A stretch of DNA of 64,000 nucleotides from Bacteroidales bacterium. GTDB taxonomy: Bacteria; Bacteroidota; Bacteroidia; Bacteroidales; Marinilabiliaceae. Where the stretch lies: positions 1 through 64,000 of the forward strand of contig JAKSLD010000013.1 of the NCBI GenBank assembly GCA_024401395.1, read 5' to 3'. The position numbers and the translations under genes are program-made. Positions 16,579-24,590 of this stretch are shown in pieces; the stretch's first letter is position 1; every line of letters starts with the position of its first letter. The notes under the pieces were generated by a model. The model was not told the origin of the DNA. It worked only from the letters and a program-made list of their open reading frames with translations, and did no database searches.

Positions 16579-18803
16579 TACTTACCGATACGAGTTACGT
16601 TGTATACGCCCTTAATAGTCTTTATACGCTTTATCATAGTATCGAGCATATCTGTACCCGACACCATAACAGTCACGTCGCCCTCGAAGCCACCCTCGGT
16701 AGAATTGATAGTAATAGAACGCATCTTGACCTGAGCCTCCTTCTGGAAGAGCTGTGTGATATTGGTAACGATACCAATATCATCGGTACCAGTTACGCGC
16801 AGACGTACGGCCATCATATTACCCTCGCTGCCTCTCCAGCGTGCATCTAGGATACGATAGCTGAATTTACGGCGCATATCCACCTCGTTAGGACAGCCGA
16901 CACGGTGGATTTTCACGCCACCTGTTGCAGAAACGAAGGCGAATACCGGGTCGCCGAATATAGGGTTGCAACACTTTGCGAGAGAGAACTCTATGTCGGT
17001 CAGACCTCTGTCGAGCATTATGACACTAGAACTCTTTTTCTCCTCATCATCGCCTCTGTCAACCATTTGGTAGCCATCGGCAGAAATCATGAAGTGGTCT
17101 TGCTCGGTACGATCTTTGTCTACGAATTCCTTGATTTTGTCGGATGGGATAATCTCTTCGCCTACATCTGATAGGAAAATGTTGATATCCTTATATCCGA
17201 ATTCTTTCATCAATTCGTGAAGAATAGCGTCATTGAAATCAACTTTCCAGTTCTTAAACTTACGGTCGAGCATCTCACGTCCGATCTCGGACCTGCGGAA
17301 CGTCTGCTCCTTGAGCGCTTGGCGTAGTTTTGTTTTAGCCTTTGATGTGACGACTATATTAATCCAGTCCTGTTTAGGCTCCTGATGGTTGGATGTCAGA
17401 ATTTCAATCTGATCGCCATTCTGGATTTCATAGCGAAGAGGGACGTTACGTTCGTTGACTATGGCACCCACACAACGGCGGCCAACATTAGAATGTATAT
17501 CAAATGCGAAGTCGAGAACCGTAGCGCCTTTTGGCAGACGACGCAATTCACCTTTAGGGGTAAAAGCAAAAACCTCTTTGTCGTATAGGTTTAGTTTGAA
17601 GTCGTCAATGAAGTCAACGCCAGTTAGCTCTGGGTTTTCAAGAACCTCTCGGATATTGGAGAGCCATTTCTCCATATTCTCCTCGCTCTTGATACCCTTA
17701 TATTTCCAGTGAGCGCAGAAGCCTTTTTCGGCGACTTCGTCCATACGTTTAGTTCTAATCTGAACCTCAACCCAGCGTTTGCCAGGACCGAGAACGGTAA
17801 TGTGCAAGCTCTCGTAGCCGTTGCCCTTAGGAACAGATATCCAGTCTTTCAGACGTACAGGATTTGGCTGATAGAGGTCCGTCACGATACTATATGCTCG
17901 CCAGCACTCAGCCTTCTCCATTTTAGGAGGGCAATCAATGATGATGCGAATAGCGAAGAGGTCGTATATTCCCTCAAGGCTCATCATCTTTTTCTTTTTG
18001 AGCTTATTGTATATCGAACTGATGGTCTTGGTACGACCCTTCATCTCGTAGTTCATTCCAGATTCATCGAGACGCATTCTCAAAGGAGCAAGGAATTGAT
18101 GGATATACTCCTCGCGATCGCGTTTCGTTTCATCAAGCATTGCTGCTATCTGGAGGTATACCGCACGATTGGTGAACTTCATAGAGAGGTCTTCCAATTC
18201 GCTCTTCATACTATACAGACCCATACGGTGGGCCATAGGAGCGTAGAGAAGAGAAACCTCCTGGCCGATGCGCATCTGATCCTCAGGAGAATAAGCCTTG
18301 AGGTGACGCATTGTGTTCAGTCTTGAACTGAGCATAATGAGTATTACTCTGACATCCTGAGCAAAAGTGAAGAGTAGCTTACGAAAGTTTTCATTCTCAA
18401 GAGATATGTTACGACCATACAGCTCATCAACCTTTATCATGCCATCGCAGATGACAGCAACCTGTTCGCCGAAACGCTCTGCAACCATTTCGCGATTGAT
18501 AGCACCAACCCGCACAAGGTCGGTGACTAAGGCAGACAAGATAACGACCCTTCCCAGACCGATTTCGTCGACTAGGATAGTGATTGTCTCGAAAATATGC
18601 TGGAGATTAGTGAATCCTGTGGCGCAGAGGTAATGTATGTCTACACTTTTTGCTGCGTGTTCGAATAGGGAGTGAATCAGTTTCACATCCTCTTTAGTGA
18701 GTTGGTCATCTATACACTCCAACATATGGCGGTATGCCCTCTGGGTGTTAATGCACTCAGAGTCAGACCAAGTACTTTGTTTAAAGTAGATTTCTTCTTC
18801 CAT
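16578..18803 (-). CDS. RelA/SpoT-family (p)ppGpp synthetase with inactive hydrolase domain
   Basis: This 741-residue long RSH protein has the usual order: HD-type N-terminal domain, synthetase (about 240-350, with TISSIYNKLKKKK, YDLFAIRIII, GNGYESLH, VEVQIRTKRMDEVAE), TGS (about 410-470, VFAFTPKGELRRLPKGATVL), zinc-finger/helical region, and C-terminal ACT. The synthetase has RLKD where E. coli RelA has an EFDD-type motif, i.e. the RxKD form seen in bifunctional enzymes. In the N-terminal domain the expected HDxxxED is replaced by TDLVRVG, so ppGpp hydrolysis is probably lost. A separate hydrolase should exist elsewhere. It is in a tight operon with FKBP, DHH phosphoesterase and histidine kinase genes. 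Confidence 0.92.
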   Translation of the reverse strand: MEEEIYFKQSTWSDSECINTQRAYRHMLECIDDQLTKEDVKLIHSLFEHAAKSVDIHYLCATGFTNLQHIFETITILVDEIGLGRVVILSALVTDLVRVGAINREMVAERFGEQVAVICDGMIKVDELYGRNISLENENFRKLLFTFAQDVRVILIMLSSRLNTMRHLKAYSPEDQMRIGQEVSLLYAPMAHRMGLYSMKSELEDLSMKFTNRAVYLQIAAMLDETKRDREEYIHQFLAPLRMRLDESGMNYEMKGRTKTISSIYNKLKKKKMMSLEGIYDLFAIRIIIDCPPKMEKAECWRAYSIVTDLYQPNPVRLKDWISVPKGNGYESLHITVLGPGKRWVEVQIRTKRMDEVAEKGFCAHWKYKGIKSEENMEKWLSNIREVLENPELTGVDFIDDFKLNLYDKEVFAFTPKGELRRLPKGATVLDFAFDIHSNVGRRCVGAIVNERNVPLRYEIQNGDQIEILTSNHQEPKQDWINIVVTSKAKTKLRQALKEQTFRRSEIGREMLDRKFKNWKVDFNDAILHELMKEFGYKDINIFLSDVGEEIIPSDKIKEFVDKDRTEQDHFMISADGYQMVDRGDDEEKKSSSVIMLDRGLTDIEFSLAKCCNPIFGDPVFAFVSATGGVKIHRVGCPNEVDMRRKFSYRILDARWRGSEGNMMAVRLRVTGTDDIGIVTNITQLFQKEAQVKMRSITINSTEGGFEGDVTVMVSGTDMLDTMIKRIKTIKGVYNVTRIGK

Positions 18804-18806
18804 AAT

Positions 18807-19328
18807 TTACTCTACTTTTAGGATTTCGAAATCGTAACGTATTATACGTCGTCCGATTATTTTTTCGCCATCACCTACCAGTCCGAAGGCTTTGTCGGGT
18901 AGCAGTATAGCTGTAGCCTTTGTTCCTTCCCGCAGGTCTAATAGGGCTTCCAACAGACCGTGAGGTTCGTCGGTGTGGGCTATATTGATCTTCTTAGGAC
19001 CGAGTCGCTTGGAGGTGTAGAATTTTTCTCCAGTAACGAAATCGGAAATTACGTAGGCAATAGTTACTACCGACGTTTCATTTACCAGTTTTGCTTTTCG
19101 GTCCCCCTCTTTGTGGATGGTGAGCCATAGTCCGCGTTCGTCGGCTACGGTGTCCAGTCCGAGAGAATCTGAATAGTAGACAATCAATGCAGAGTCATTC
19201 TTTACCCACCAGTGGTTCAGTTCTGCCTTTGACTCTTTGTTGATTCTCGGTTGTGGGACAAGCGAAGGCTTCTGCTTGCTGCAAGAACAGAAAATCACAA
19301 GCAATATGAGCAATAGAGAATATCTCAT
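18807..19328 (-). CDS. FKBP-type peptidyl-prolyl isomerase, probable lipoprotein
   Basis: The 173-residue product starts with a hydrophobic leader ending in a Cys-containing lipobox-like site (LLVIFCSCSK), so it is probably lipidated and faces the periplasm. Residues about 85-172 look like an FKBP domain (SVVTIAYVISDFVTGEKFY, LLEALLDLREGTKATAILLP, YDFEIL). Similar FKBP lipoproteins are common in Bacteroidetes, including the GldI type, and assist folding of exported proteins. Its start overlaps the stop of the DHH gene by 4 bp, and only 3 bp separate it from the RelA/SpoT gene. Confidence 0.8.
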   Translation of the reverse strand: MRYSLLLILLVIFCSCSKQKPSLVPQPRINKESKAELNHWWVKNDSALIVYYSDSLGLDTVADERGLWLTIHKEGDRKAKLVNETSVVTIAYVISDFVTGEKFYTSKRLGPKKINIAHTDEPHGLLEALLDLREGTKATAILLPDKAFGLVGDGEKIIGRRIIRYDFEILKVE

Positions 19329-20368
19329 TGTTTCTTTTCTGGGAAATATTGGAGATAGTATTCCTTCATATCCTTGGTAATCTTTTCAACGGCTTCATCA
19401 AATGGCATGTGTAGGGTAGCGCCTGAAGCGTTGAAATGACCACCGCCTCCGTAGTATTTGCTAGCAAAATCAGATACGGAGAAATCGCCTTTTGAACGTA
19501 GGGATGCCTTGACGCCATCTGGACGGTCCATAAGGAGAATACTGCAAACAATATTTTTAGCCTGTAGAGGCACGTTGACAAACCCTTCGGTGTCGCCAGT
19601 CATATAGTGATATTGGTCAAGAATTGACTTGGACAATGGAATGAATGCCACATTAGTACCCTCGATGACTGTCATCTTTTTTAGGGAAGCTGCGAGAAGC
19701 TTGAGTCTACGAACCGATTTATTGTTGAAAATCTTGTCGTGTATGGCATTTTTATCGAACCCGTATCGGAGAAGTTCAGCCACGAGGATGTACAGGTCTG
19801 GATTTGATGAATTATAAGACAAGCCACCAGTGTCGGTCATGATACCTGTGTATAGGCAACTGGCAGCAGTGACATCTATATACTCCTTAAGCGAACTGTT
19901 ACGCAAGCAGTCAAATACCACCTCACACGTAGCTGAGGCTTCATGGTTGGAAATCAGCACATCTGTCTTCTCTACAGGGTCAAGGTGGTGGTCTATCATG
20001 ACCCAATACTTAGACCCTTTGTCAAGTGAAGCCAGTTTCTCGCCCAACTTAAGGGTGCGGGAGTGGCTGTTATAGTCCATAATAAAGATACAGTCAGATT
20101 CCTCTATTAAGGCATCGCATACCTCAGTTTCTCGCTCGTAGGCATGGGTTGTCTTGAATCCTGGTATCCATGAAAGGTTAGTTGGAGGCAGGTCAGGGAC
20201 AATAACGCTACATTTTTTGCCCATATTTGTCAGTACCTGTTGCAAGCCGAGTGTCGATCCCAATGCGTCGCCATCAGCATTGACATGGCAAGTCAATACA
20301 AACGTATTATGTTCATTTATAGCTTTTTCAAGACCTGCTATATCATATTTCTCGTAGATGTTCACCAT
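19325..20368 (-). CDS. DHH/DHHA1 phosphoesterase, NrnA-like
   Basis: I prefer the start at 20368 (MVNIYEKYDI). The longer frame would begin at 20404, inside a TATCTTTG -7 promoter element (20409-20402). The 347-residue protein has the DHH motifs in order: LTCHVNADGDALGS near residue 25, IMDYNSHSR near 88, MIDHHLDP near 115, and TGIMTDTGGLSY near 165. The DHHA1 domain ends with GGGGHFNASGATL. NrnA-type enzymes cleave short oligoribonucleotides, pAp and linear dinucleotides from cyclic-dinucleotide turnover. It is first in the operon with FKBP, RelA/SpoT and the histidine kinase. Confidence 0.92.
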   Translation of the reverse strand: MVNIYEKYDIAGLEKAINEHNTFVLTCHVNADGDALGSTLGLQQVLTNMGKKCSVIVPDLPPTNLSWIPGFKTTHAYERETEVCDALIEESDCIFIMDYNSHSRTLKLGEKLASLDKGSKYWVMIDHHLDPVEKTDVLISNHEASATCEVVFDCLRNSSLKEYIDVTAASCLYTGIMTDTGGLSYNSSNPDLYILVAELLRYGFDKNAIHDKIFNNKSVRRLKLLAASLKKMTVIEGTNVAFIPLSKSILDQYHYMTGDTEGFVNVPLQAKNIVCSILLMDRPDGVKASLRSKGDFSVSDFASKYYGGGGHFNASGATLHMPFDEAVEKITKDMKEYYLQYFPEKKQ

Positions 20369-20429
20369 TCCTTCTCTTTCTCGTATTTCTTTATTTTTAG
20401 TCAAAGATAGAAAAAAAAAGCAAGAATAG

Positions 20430-20460
20430 TTGGTAATTAATGTTTACAAATGTAAATTTG
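20430..20460 (+). promoter_or_regulatory. Promoter of ndk
   Basis: TTG at 20430-20432, 20 bp, then TAAATTTG at 20453-20460, about 57 bp before the ndk start. Confidence 0.7.
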
Positions 20461-20516
20461 TGCCGTTTTCAATAAAGAAGTATTAACACTCACGAATAGT
20501 GAGGGTATAAAGCTAA

Positions 20517-20963
20517 ATGAATATGAGCACAAATAAAACTTTTTCAATGATTAAGCCAGGTGCTGTACGTAACAAGCACATCGGCCACATTCTCTCTAAG
20601 ATTGAGGAGGCAGGTTTCACAATCGCAGCTATCAAGACTACACAGATGTCTCTTGCTGTAGCAGCAGAGTTCTATGCAGTTCACAAAGATAAGCCATTCT
20701 ATCAGGAGTTGATTTCATTCATGTCTTCTGGCCCAATCATTGCAATGGTACTCCTCAAGGATAATGCTGTAGCAGATTTCCGTCAGCTTATCGGTTCTAC
20801 AGATCCTGAGAAGGCAGAAGAGGGTTCTATCAGAAAGCTTTTTGCTACATCTAAGACAGCTAATGCTATCCACGGTTCAGACTCTGATGAGAATGCAGAG
20901 CTCGAGAGCTCATTCTTCTTCTCGCGTCAGGAGTGGTTGCGTCGCGAGCAGGTTACATACTAG
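20517..20963 (+). CDS. ndk: Nucleoside diphosphate kinase
   Basis: Ndk transfers the gamma phosphate of ATP to nucleoside diphosphates through a phospho-histidine. The 148-residue product has the start TFSMIKPGAVRNKHIG, an ATP-site segment SSGPIIAMVLL, FRQLIGSTDPEKA and the active-site NAIHGSDS near residue 120. It could start at either of two nearby Met codons (20517 or 20523). Codon use is strongly biased, as expected for high expression. Confidence 0.97.
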   Translation: MNMSTNKTFSMIKPGAVRNKHIGHILSKIEEAGFTIAAIKTTQMSLAVAAEFYAVHKDKPFYQELISFMSSGPIIAMVLLKDNAVADFRQLIGSTDPEKAEEGSIRKLFATSKTANAIHGSDSDENAELESSFFFSRQEWLRREQVTY

Positions 20964-20979
20964 TAAATCGCCTTTTCTT

Positions 20980-21010
20980 GCTAAAAGTGGTATAAAATGT
21001 CACTTTTTGC
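20980..21010 (+). terminator. Probable terminator of ndk
   Basis: AAAAGTG and CACTTTTT flank an 11-nt loop (about 20983-21008), ending in a short T-run and adjacent to the HU promoter. Confidence 0.55.
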
Positions 21011-21019
21011 AAAAAAATG

Positions 21020-21050
21020 TTTGATTGTTTGGTATGAACGTCTATATTTG
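21020..21050 (+). promoter_or_regulatory. Promoter of the HU gene
   Basis: TTTG at 21020-21023, exactly 19 bp, then TATATTTG at 21043-21050: a textbook Bacteroidetes promoter, 51 bp before the start codon. Confidence 0.82.
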
Positions 21051-21100
21051 CAGATGTAAGAACAAATACTAGGGCCATAGGCTCGTAAAAAATAATAATT

Positions 21101-21364
21101 ATGAATAAAACACAGCTCGTAGAGGCAGTTGCTAGCAAGGCTAAATCAACTCAGAAGGATGCTAAGGCTATCCTTGATGCACTTTACTCAGTAGTTGGCG
21201 AGACAGTAGCTAAGGGTGAGTCTATCATTGTTACTGGTTTCGGTACATTCAGCGTTTCTGAGCGTGCAGCACGTACAGGTCGTAACCCTAAGACTAAAGA
21301 GGTTATTACAATTCCTGCAAAGAAGGTTGTTAAGTTCAAGCCAGGTAAGGACCTCGCTCTCTAA
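21101..21364 (+). CDS. HU family DNA-binding protein
   Basis: The 87-residue protein is a standard HU: MNKTQLVEAVASKAKST, dimerisation helices, the beta-arm with TGFGTFSVSERAARTGRNP and KEVITIPAKKVVKFKPGK. HU bends and compacts DNA as a homodimer in the nucleoid. It has its own strong promoter and terminator, and a strong codon bias. Confidence 0.96.
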   Translation: MNKTQLVEAVASKAKSTQKDAKAILDALYSVVGETVAKGESIIVTGFGTFSVSERAARTGRNPKTKEVITIPAKKVVKFKPGKDLAL

Positions 21365-21389
21365 TCAACTTTTAGGAATTGGATGAAAT

Positions 21390-21431
21390 AAAGAGATTGT
21401 ATCGCTGTCGCGGTGCAATCTCTTTGTTTTT
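21390..21431 (+). terminator. Rho-independent terminator of the HU gene
   Basis: AAAGAGATTG (21390-21399) pairs with CAATCTCTTT (21416-21425), followed by a T-rich tract. Confidence 0.85.
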
Positions 21432-21496
21432 GTACATAATAAAATAGCCCCAATAAAGGGGCTTCTCTATTTGTTTATGTCTTTCAGTCTGTATGA

Positions 21497-21715
21497 CTAA
21501 ATTGTCTTCGTGTCATTCTTTTTCTCGTCGTCACCCTTCTTGAGAGCGCCCATAAGGATGTTGATGCCAAGAATAATGACTAAGCTAGGCCATACTACCT
21601 TATTGAACGGGAACTCCCAGATCCAAGATAAGTTGATCAGATTAAAGTTCCACATCATCCATAGCAATCCTACAAGGATAAATGCTATGGCAACAATCAT
21701 TCTTGAAGTATTCAT
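21497..21715 (-). CDS. Small two-helix membrane protein (LiaI/DUF5668-like)
   Basis: The 72-residue protein has two hydrophobic segments (about 6-22 and 38-57) separated by an aromatic loop, and a charged tail GDDEKKNDTK. The second helix with WPSLVIILGINIL resembles the small LiaI/LiaF-like domain found in envelope-stress and hypothetical proteins. No function can be assigned. It stands alone. Confidence 0.65.
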   Translation of the reverse strand: MNTSRMIVAIAFILVGLLWMMWNFNLINLSWIWEFPFNKVVWPSLVIILGINILMGALKKGDDEKKNDTKTI

Positions 21716-21866
21716 CTTTATTGTATTTTAGTTTTAATGCAATGTTAGTTATATGTACCCGAGATTTTATAATATCGGAATAGATTCTTGGTTCTTACTC
21801 CCAAAGCAAAAATAAACATATTTGCACTACGATTTGCATTTTGCGCTCAAAAACTCATAATTATTG

Positions 21867-21896
21867 TTGTCCATCCCAAAATCTTCCTTACCTTTG
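21867..21896 (+). promoter_or_regulatory. Promoter of tRNA-Gly
   Basis: TTG at 21867-21869, 19 bp, then TACCTTTG at 21889-21896, 34 bp before the mature tRNA. Confidence 0.8.
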
Positions 21897-21930
21897 CATA
21901 CGCAATTAGGGAGAGCGCCCTGTGCTTTAT

Positions 21931-22003
21931 GCGGTAATAGCTCAGTTGGTAGAGCATTAGCTTCCCAAGCTGAGGGTCGCGGGTTCGAGTCCCGTTTACC
22001 GCT
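21931..22003 (+). tRNA. tRNA-Gly, anticodon CCC
   Basis: Acceptor arms GCGGTAA and TTACCGC close a 73-nt cloverleaf. The anticodon loop TTCCCAA places CCC at 21964-21966, and the T-arm has GGGTTCGAGTCCC. CCA is not encoded. Confidence 0.96.
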
Positions 22004-22014
22004 CTCTCAAAAAT

Positions 22015-22050
22015 AAAAGAGGATGTGTCGTTTGACGCATCCTCTTTTGT
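22015..22050. terminator. Bidirectional terminator between tRNA-Gly and the chemoreceptor gene
   Basis: The stem AAAAGAGGATGTGTC / GACGCATCCTCTTTT (one G-U pair) has T-runs on both strands, serving both convergent genes. Confidence 0.85.
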
Positions 22051-22070
22051 TGTTTTTTATGCTCAATATT

Positions 22071-23888
22071 CTATATCTTGAATATTTCCAGGTAGTTCTG
22101 CAGCTTATTTGCCTGCGTATTCATCGCACTGGCCATGTTGTTTAGCTCTTCCGATGACTTGGCGTTCACCTGTGTTACATTGTCCATCTGCTGCATTGCC
22201 GATGCTACGTGGGTAGCTCCTGTCTCTTGTTCTGCACTGGCAACTACAATCTCTTTCACTAGATAGCCAGTCTTCTTGATGTCTGGAAGAAGGCTCTCTA
22301 CTGCTTGTCCCGAACTTTCTGCGAGTTTCATGCCGTGCTGACTGAGTTCTGTAATCTCTTGCGCAGCTTCTTTTGTCGTTTCTGCTAGCGAAATGACCTC
22401 CTGTGCAACAACAGCGAAGCCTTTACCGGCAGCTCCTGCTCGTGCAGCCTCTATTGAGGCGTTGAGCGCAAGAATGTTTGTCTGCTGTGAAATGCTTTCG
22501 ATTACTTGTATCTTTTCTGCAATTTCTTGCATGACTTTTACTGTCTCAAGTACGATGTGGGCACCTTCTTCTCCCTTCTTGATAGCCTCGTTGGCCTTTT
22601 CTTCTGTCTGGCGTGCGTTTTCTGCATTCTGCTTGATCATAGCTGCCATCTGATCCATTGTTGAGGTAATCTCTTCTGTCGCAGTAGCTTGCTCTGTCGC
22701 ACCGTCTTCAACTACAGTCGCTGTGTCATCTATCTTTACTGCTCCTTCAGCCACTTCTTTCACAGCCTTTTTGATGTCGGTGAGCATCTCAACAAGGTTC
22801 TCGTTGAGTTTTATTACACTGGCTGCTAGCTCGCCTAGCTCGTCTTTTCGTGAGAGTACTTTTGTTTTCTCTTCGTCTGTGACTACTTCGCTGATAATAA
22901 GGTTGCCTTTAGCCATCGAGTCGGTAATGCGTTTTGCAATCTCAACTGGCTTTGATACTCTGCGTGCAATTCTTACAGCAAGGATAAATGCAACTACTAA
23001 TGCACCAAGCATAAGCATTGCAAGGCGTATTCTCATATATTGCGCTCCTTCGTATGCTTCTGATTCTTTCATTGGCGCAACAACCATCCAGTGTGTGCCT
23101 TTTACTGGTGAGTAGCCTGCAATGATGTTTTCGTTTTCTCGTGGATATTCTCCTACACCAATCTCTGGTTTTGCAACAATACTTGATACGAATTCTTTAG
23201 TCAGGCTGTCTTTGAGCAGGTTGTAGCCCTCAAGTACCATCTCGTGGTTCTCGTGTGCTATTACTCGTCCGTCTAGGTCTATAATATAAGGATGCTCTGA
23301 ACCGATATTTACATCTTGTACTATTTCCGAGAATACTCCAGCGTCAATACCTGTAGCCAATACTCCGATTACCTCACTCCGCGAGTTCTCGATTGGAACT
23401 GAGTACATCGCGGTCATCTTACCAGAGGTCTTTGATACAATAAGGTCTGGTCGACCGATGTTTCCTTTTATAGTTTCACGGAAATATGCTCTCTGGGTAA
23501 GGTCAACAACATTGTGCTCTGTCGTGATTCCTTCACCGTCTTTGTTGATAATGACAAAACGTACGATTGTTGGATCACCCTCCAACATTCCCTTGAACAT
23601 AGTTACTGTCTCGCTCACCTTTATAGAACGTACATCTATTCCATCTATGTACGAGTCGAAATGGTGGCCTTTTGCGACAATGCTTACTTGTCTGTTTCTC
23701 ATTGCCACAATCTCAGCTATTTCGTTGGCTGTCGTTTCTGCTTGACGCATTAGCGCTGCATGCGTCTCATTTTTCAGAACGTTCTTGCTGTATACGTATG
23801 CTGCAATAATAAGCGCCAAACATACACCGGCTGTCGCTAAAGTGATGATTGACGTCATGAACGTCCTCAGATTTTTCGTAAATATCAT
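22071..23888 (-). CDS. Methyl-accepting chemotaxis protein with dCache sensor
   Basis: The 605-residue protein has an N-terminal membrane segment (about 12-33), a periplasmic double-Cache sensor (about 40-280, with [29 protein letters not shown] and [17 protein letters not shown]), a second membrane segment (about 285-305) and a HAMP domain. It ends in an MCP signalling coiled coil. The hairpin tip reads [17 protein letters not shown] then [13 protein letters not shown], close to the CheW/CheA-binding tip consensus but with Ala in place of the usual Glu after ARAG. No che or motility gene is in the window. Chemoreceptors are uncommon in non-motile Bacteroidales, so transfer into the tRNA-Gly side is possible. 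The ligand is unknown. Confidence 0.93.
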   Translation of the reverse strand: MIFTKNLRTFMTSIITLATAGVCLALIIAAYVYSKNVLKNETHAALMRQAETTANEIAEIVAMRNRQVSIVAKGHHFDSYIDGIDVRSIKVSETVTMFKGMLEGDPTIVRFVIINKDGEGITTEHNVVDLTQRAYFRETIKGNIGRPDLIVSKTSGKMTAMYSVPIENSRSEVIGVLATGIDAGVFSEIVQDVNIGSEHPYIIDLDGRVIAHENHEMVLEGYNLLKDSLTKEFVSSIVAKPEIGVGEYPRENENIIAGYSPVKGTHWMVVAPMKESEAYEGAQYMRIRLAMLMLGALVVAFILAVRIARRVSKPVEIAKRITDSMAKGNLIISEVVTDEEKTKVLSRKDELGELAASVIKLNENLVEMLTDIKKAVKEVAEGAVKIDDTATVVEDGATEQATATEEITSTMDQMAAMIKQNAENARQTEEKANEAIKKGEEGAHIVLETVKVMQEIAEKIQVIESISQQTNILALNASIEAARAGAAGKGFAVVAQEVISLAETTKEAAQEITELSQHGMKLAESSGQAVESLLPDIKKTGYLVKEIVVASAEQETGATHVASAMQQMDNVTQVNAKSSEELNNMASAMNTQANKLQNYLEIFKI

Positions 23889-24091
23889 ATGTTGTTATTA
23901 ACTTTTGGGTGTTCCCATAATCCATTTTGTACCCCTTATACACGTATGCTGTGAAATTTGTTACGTTTATACTTTGTTCTGTGTACCATTTTTTGCTTGT
24001 GGGTAACATTTTGAATTTATAGGGCGTATTATTCAATAATAAATAGTATTTTTGGACTCGGAAAATTGACAAACAACAACGTATATACACA

Positions 24092-24532
24092 ATGCAGAAA
24101 GAAGTTCTAGGTATGGCTTCAGACCATGCTGGTTTTGAGATGAAAGAGGCTATCAAGGCTCGCTTGATTGCGGCTGGCTTCGATATTCAGGATTTCGGTA
24201 CACACACAGCAGATTCTTGCGACTATGCCGATTACGCACATCCACTTGCTTCAGCTATCAGCAAGGGCGAACTTAAGCGTGCTATTGCATTTTGCGGTTC
24301 GGGTAACGGTATTAATATGACTCTCAATAAGCACAATGAGGTGCGTTCAGCATATTGCTGGAATAAGGAGATTACCGAGCTCGCTCGTCAGCACAATGAT
24401 GCTAACATTTGTGTGATGCCTGCTCGCTTTCTCTCAGAGGAGCAGTGCTGGGAATTCGCTCAGGCTTTCCTCAATACAGCATTCGAGGGCGGTCGCCATC
24501 AGCGTCGTGTAGAGAAGATTTCTCGTTATTAA
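24092..24532 (+). CDS. rpiB: Ribose-5-phosphate isomerase B
   Basis: RpiB interconverts ribose-5-phosphate and ribulose-5-phosphate. The 146-residue protein has the substrate loop GMASDHAGFEMKEAI, the YADYAHPLA motif, the active-site FCGSGNGINMTLNKH and RSAYCW. Length is right for RpiB. A TATTTTTG -7 element is at 24047-24054. It is 58 bp upstream of transketolase, giving a non-oxidative pentose phosphate unit. Confidence 0.95.
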   Translation: MQKEVLGMASDHAGFEMKEAIKARLIAAGFDIQDFGTHTADSCDYADYAHPLASAISKGELKRAIAFCGSGNGINMTLNKHNEVRSAYCWNKEITELARQHNDANICVMPARFLSEEQCWEFAQAFLNTAFEGGRHQRRVEKISRY

Positions 24533-24590
24533 TAGGTATCCTCTCCGAAAACAACTAACGAAAACAAAAACAAAACAAGATACACAAATT

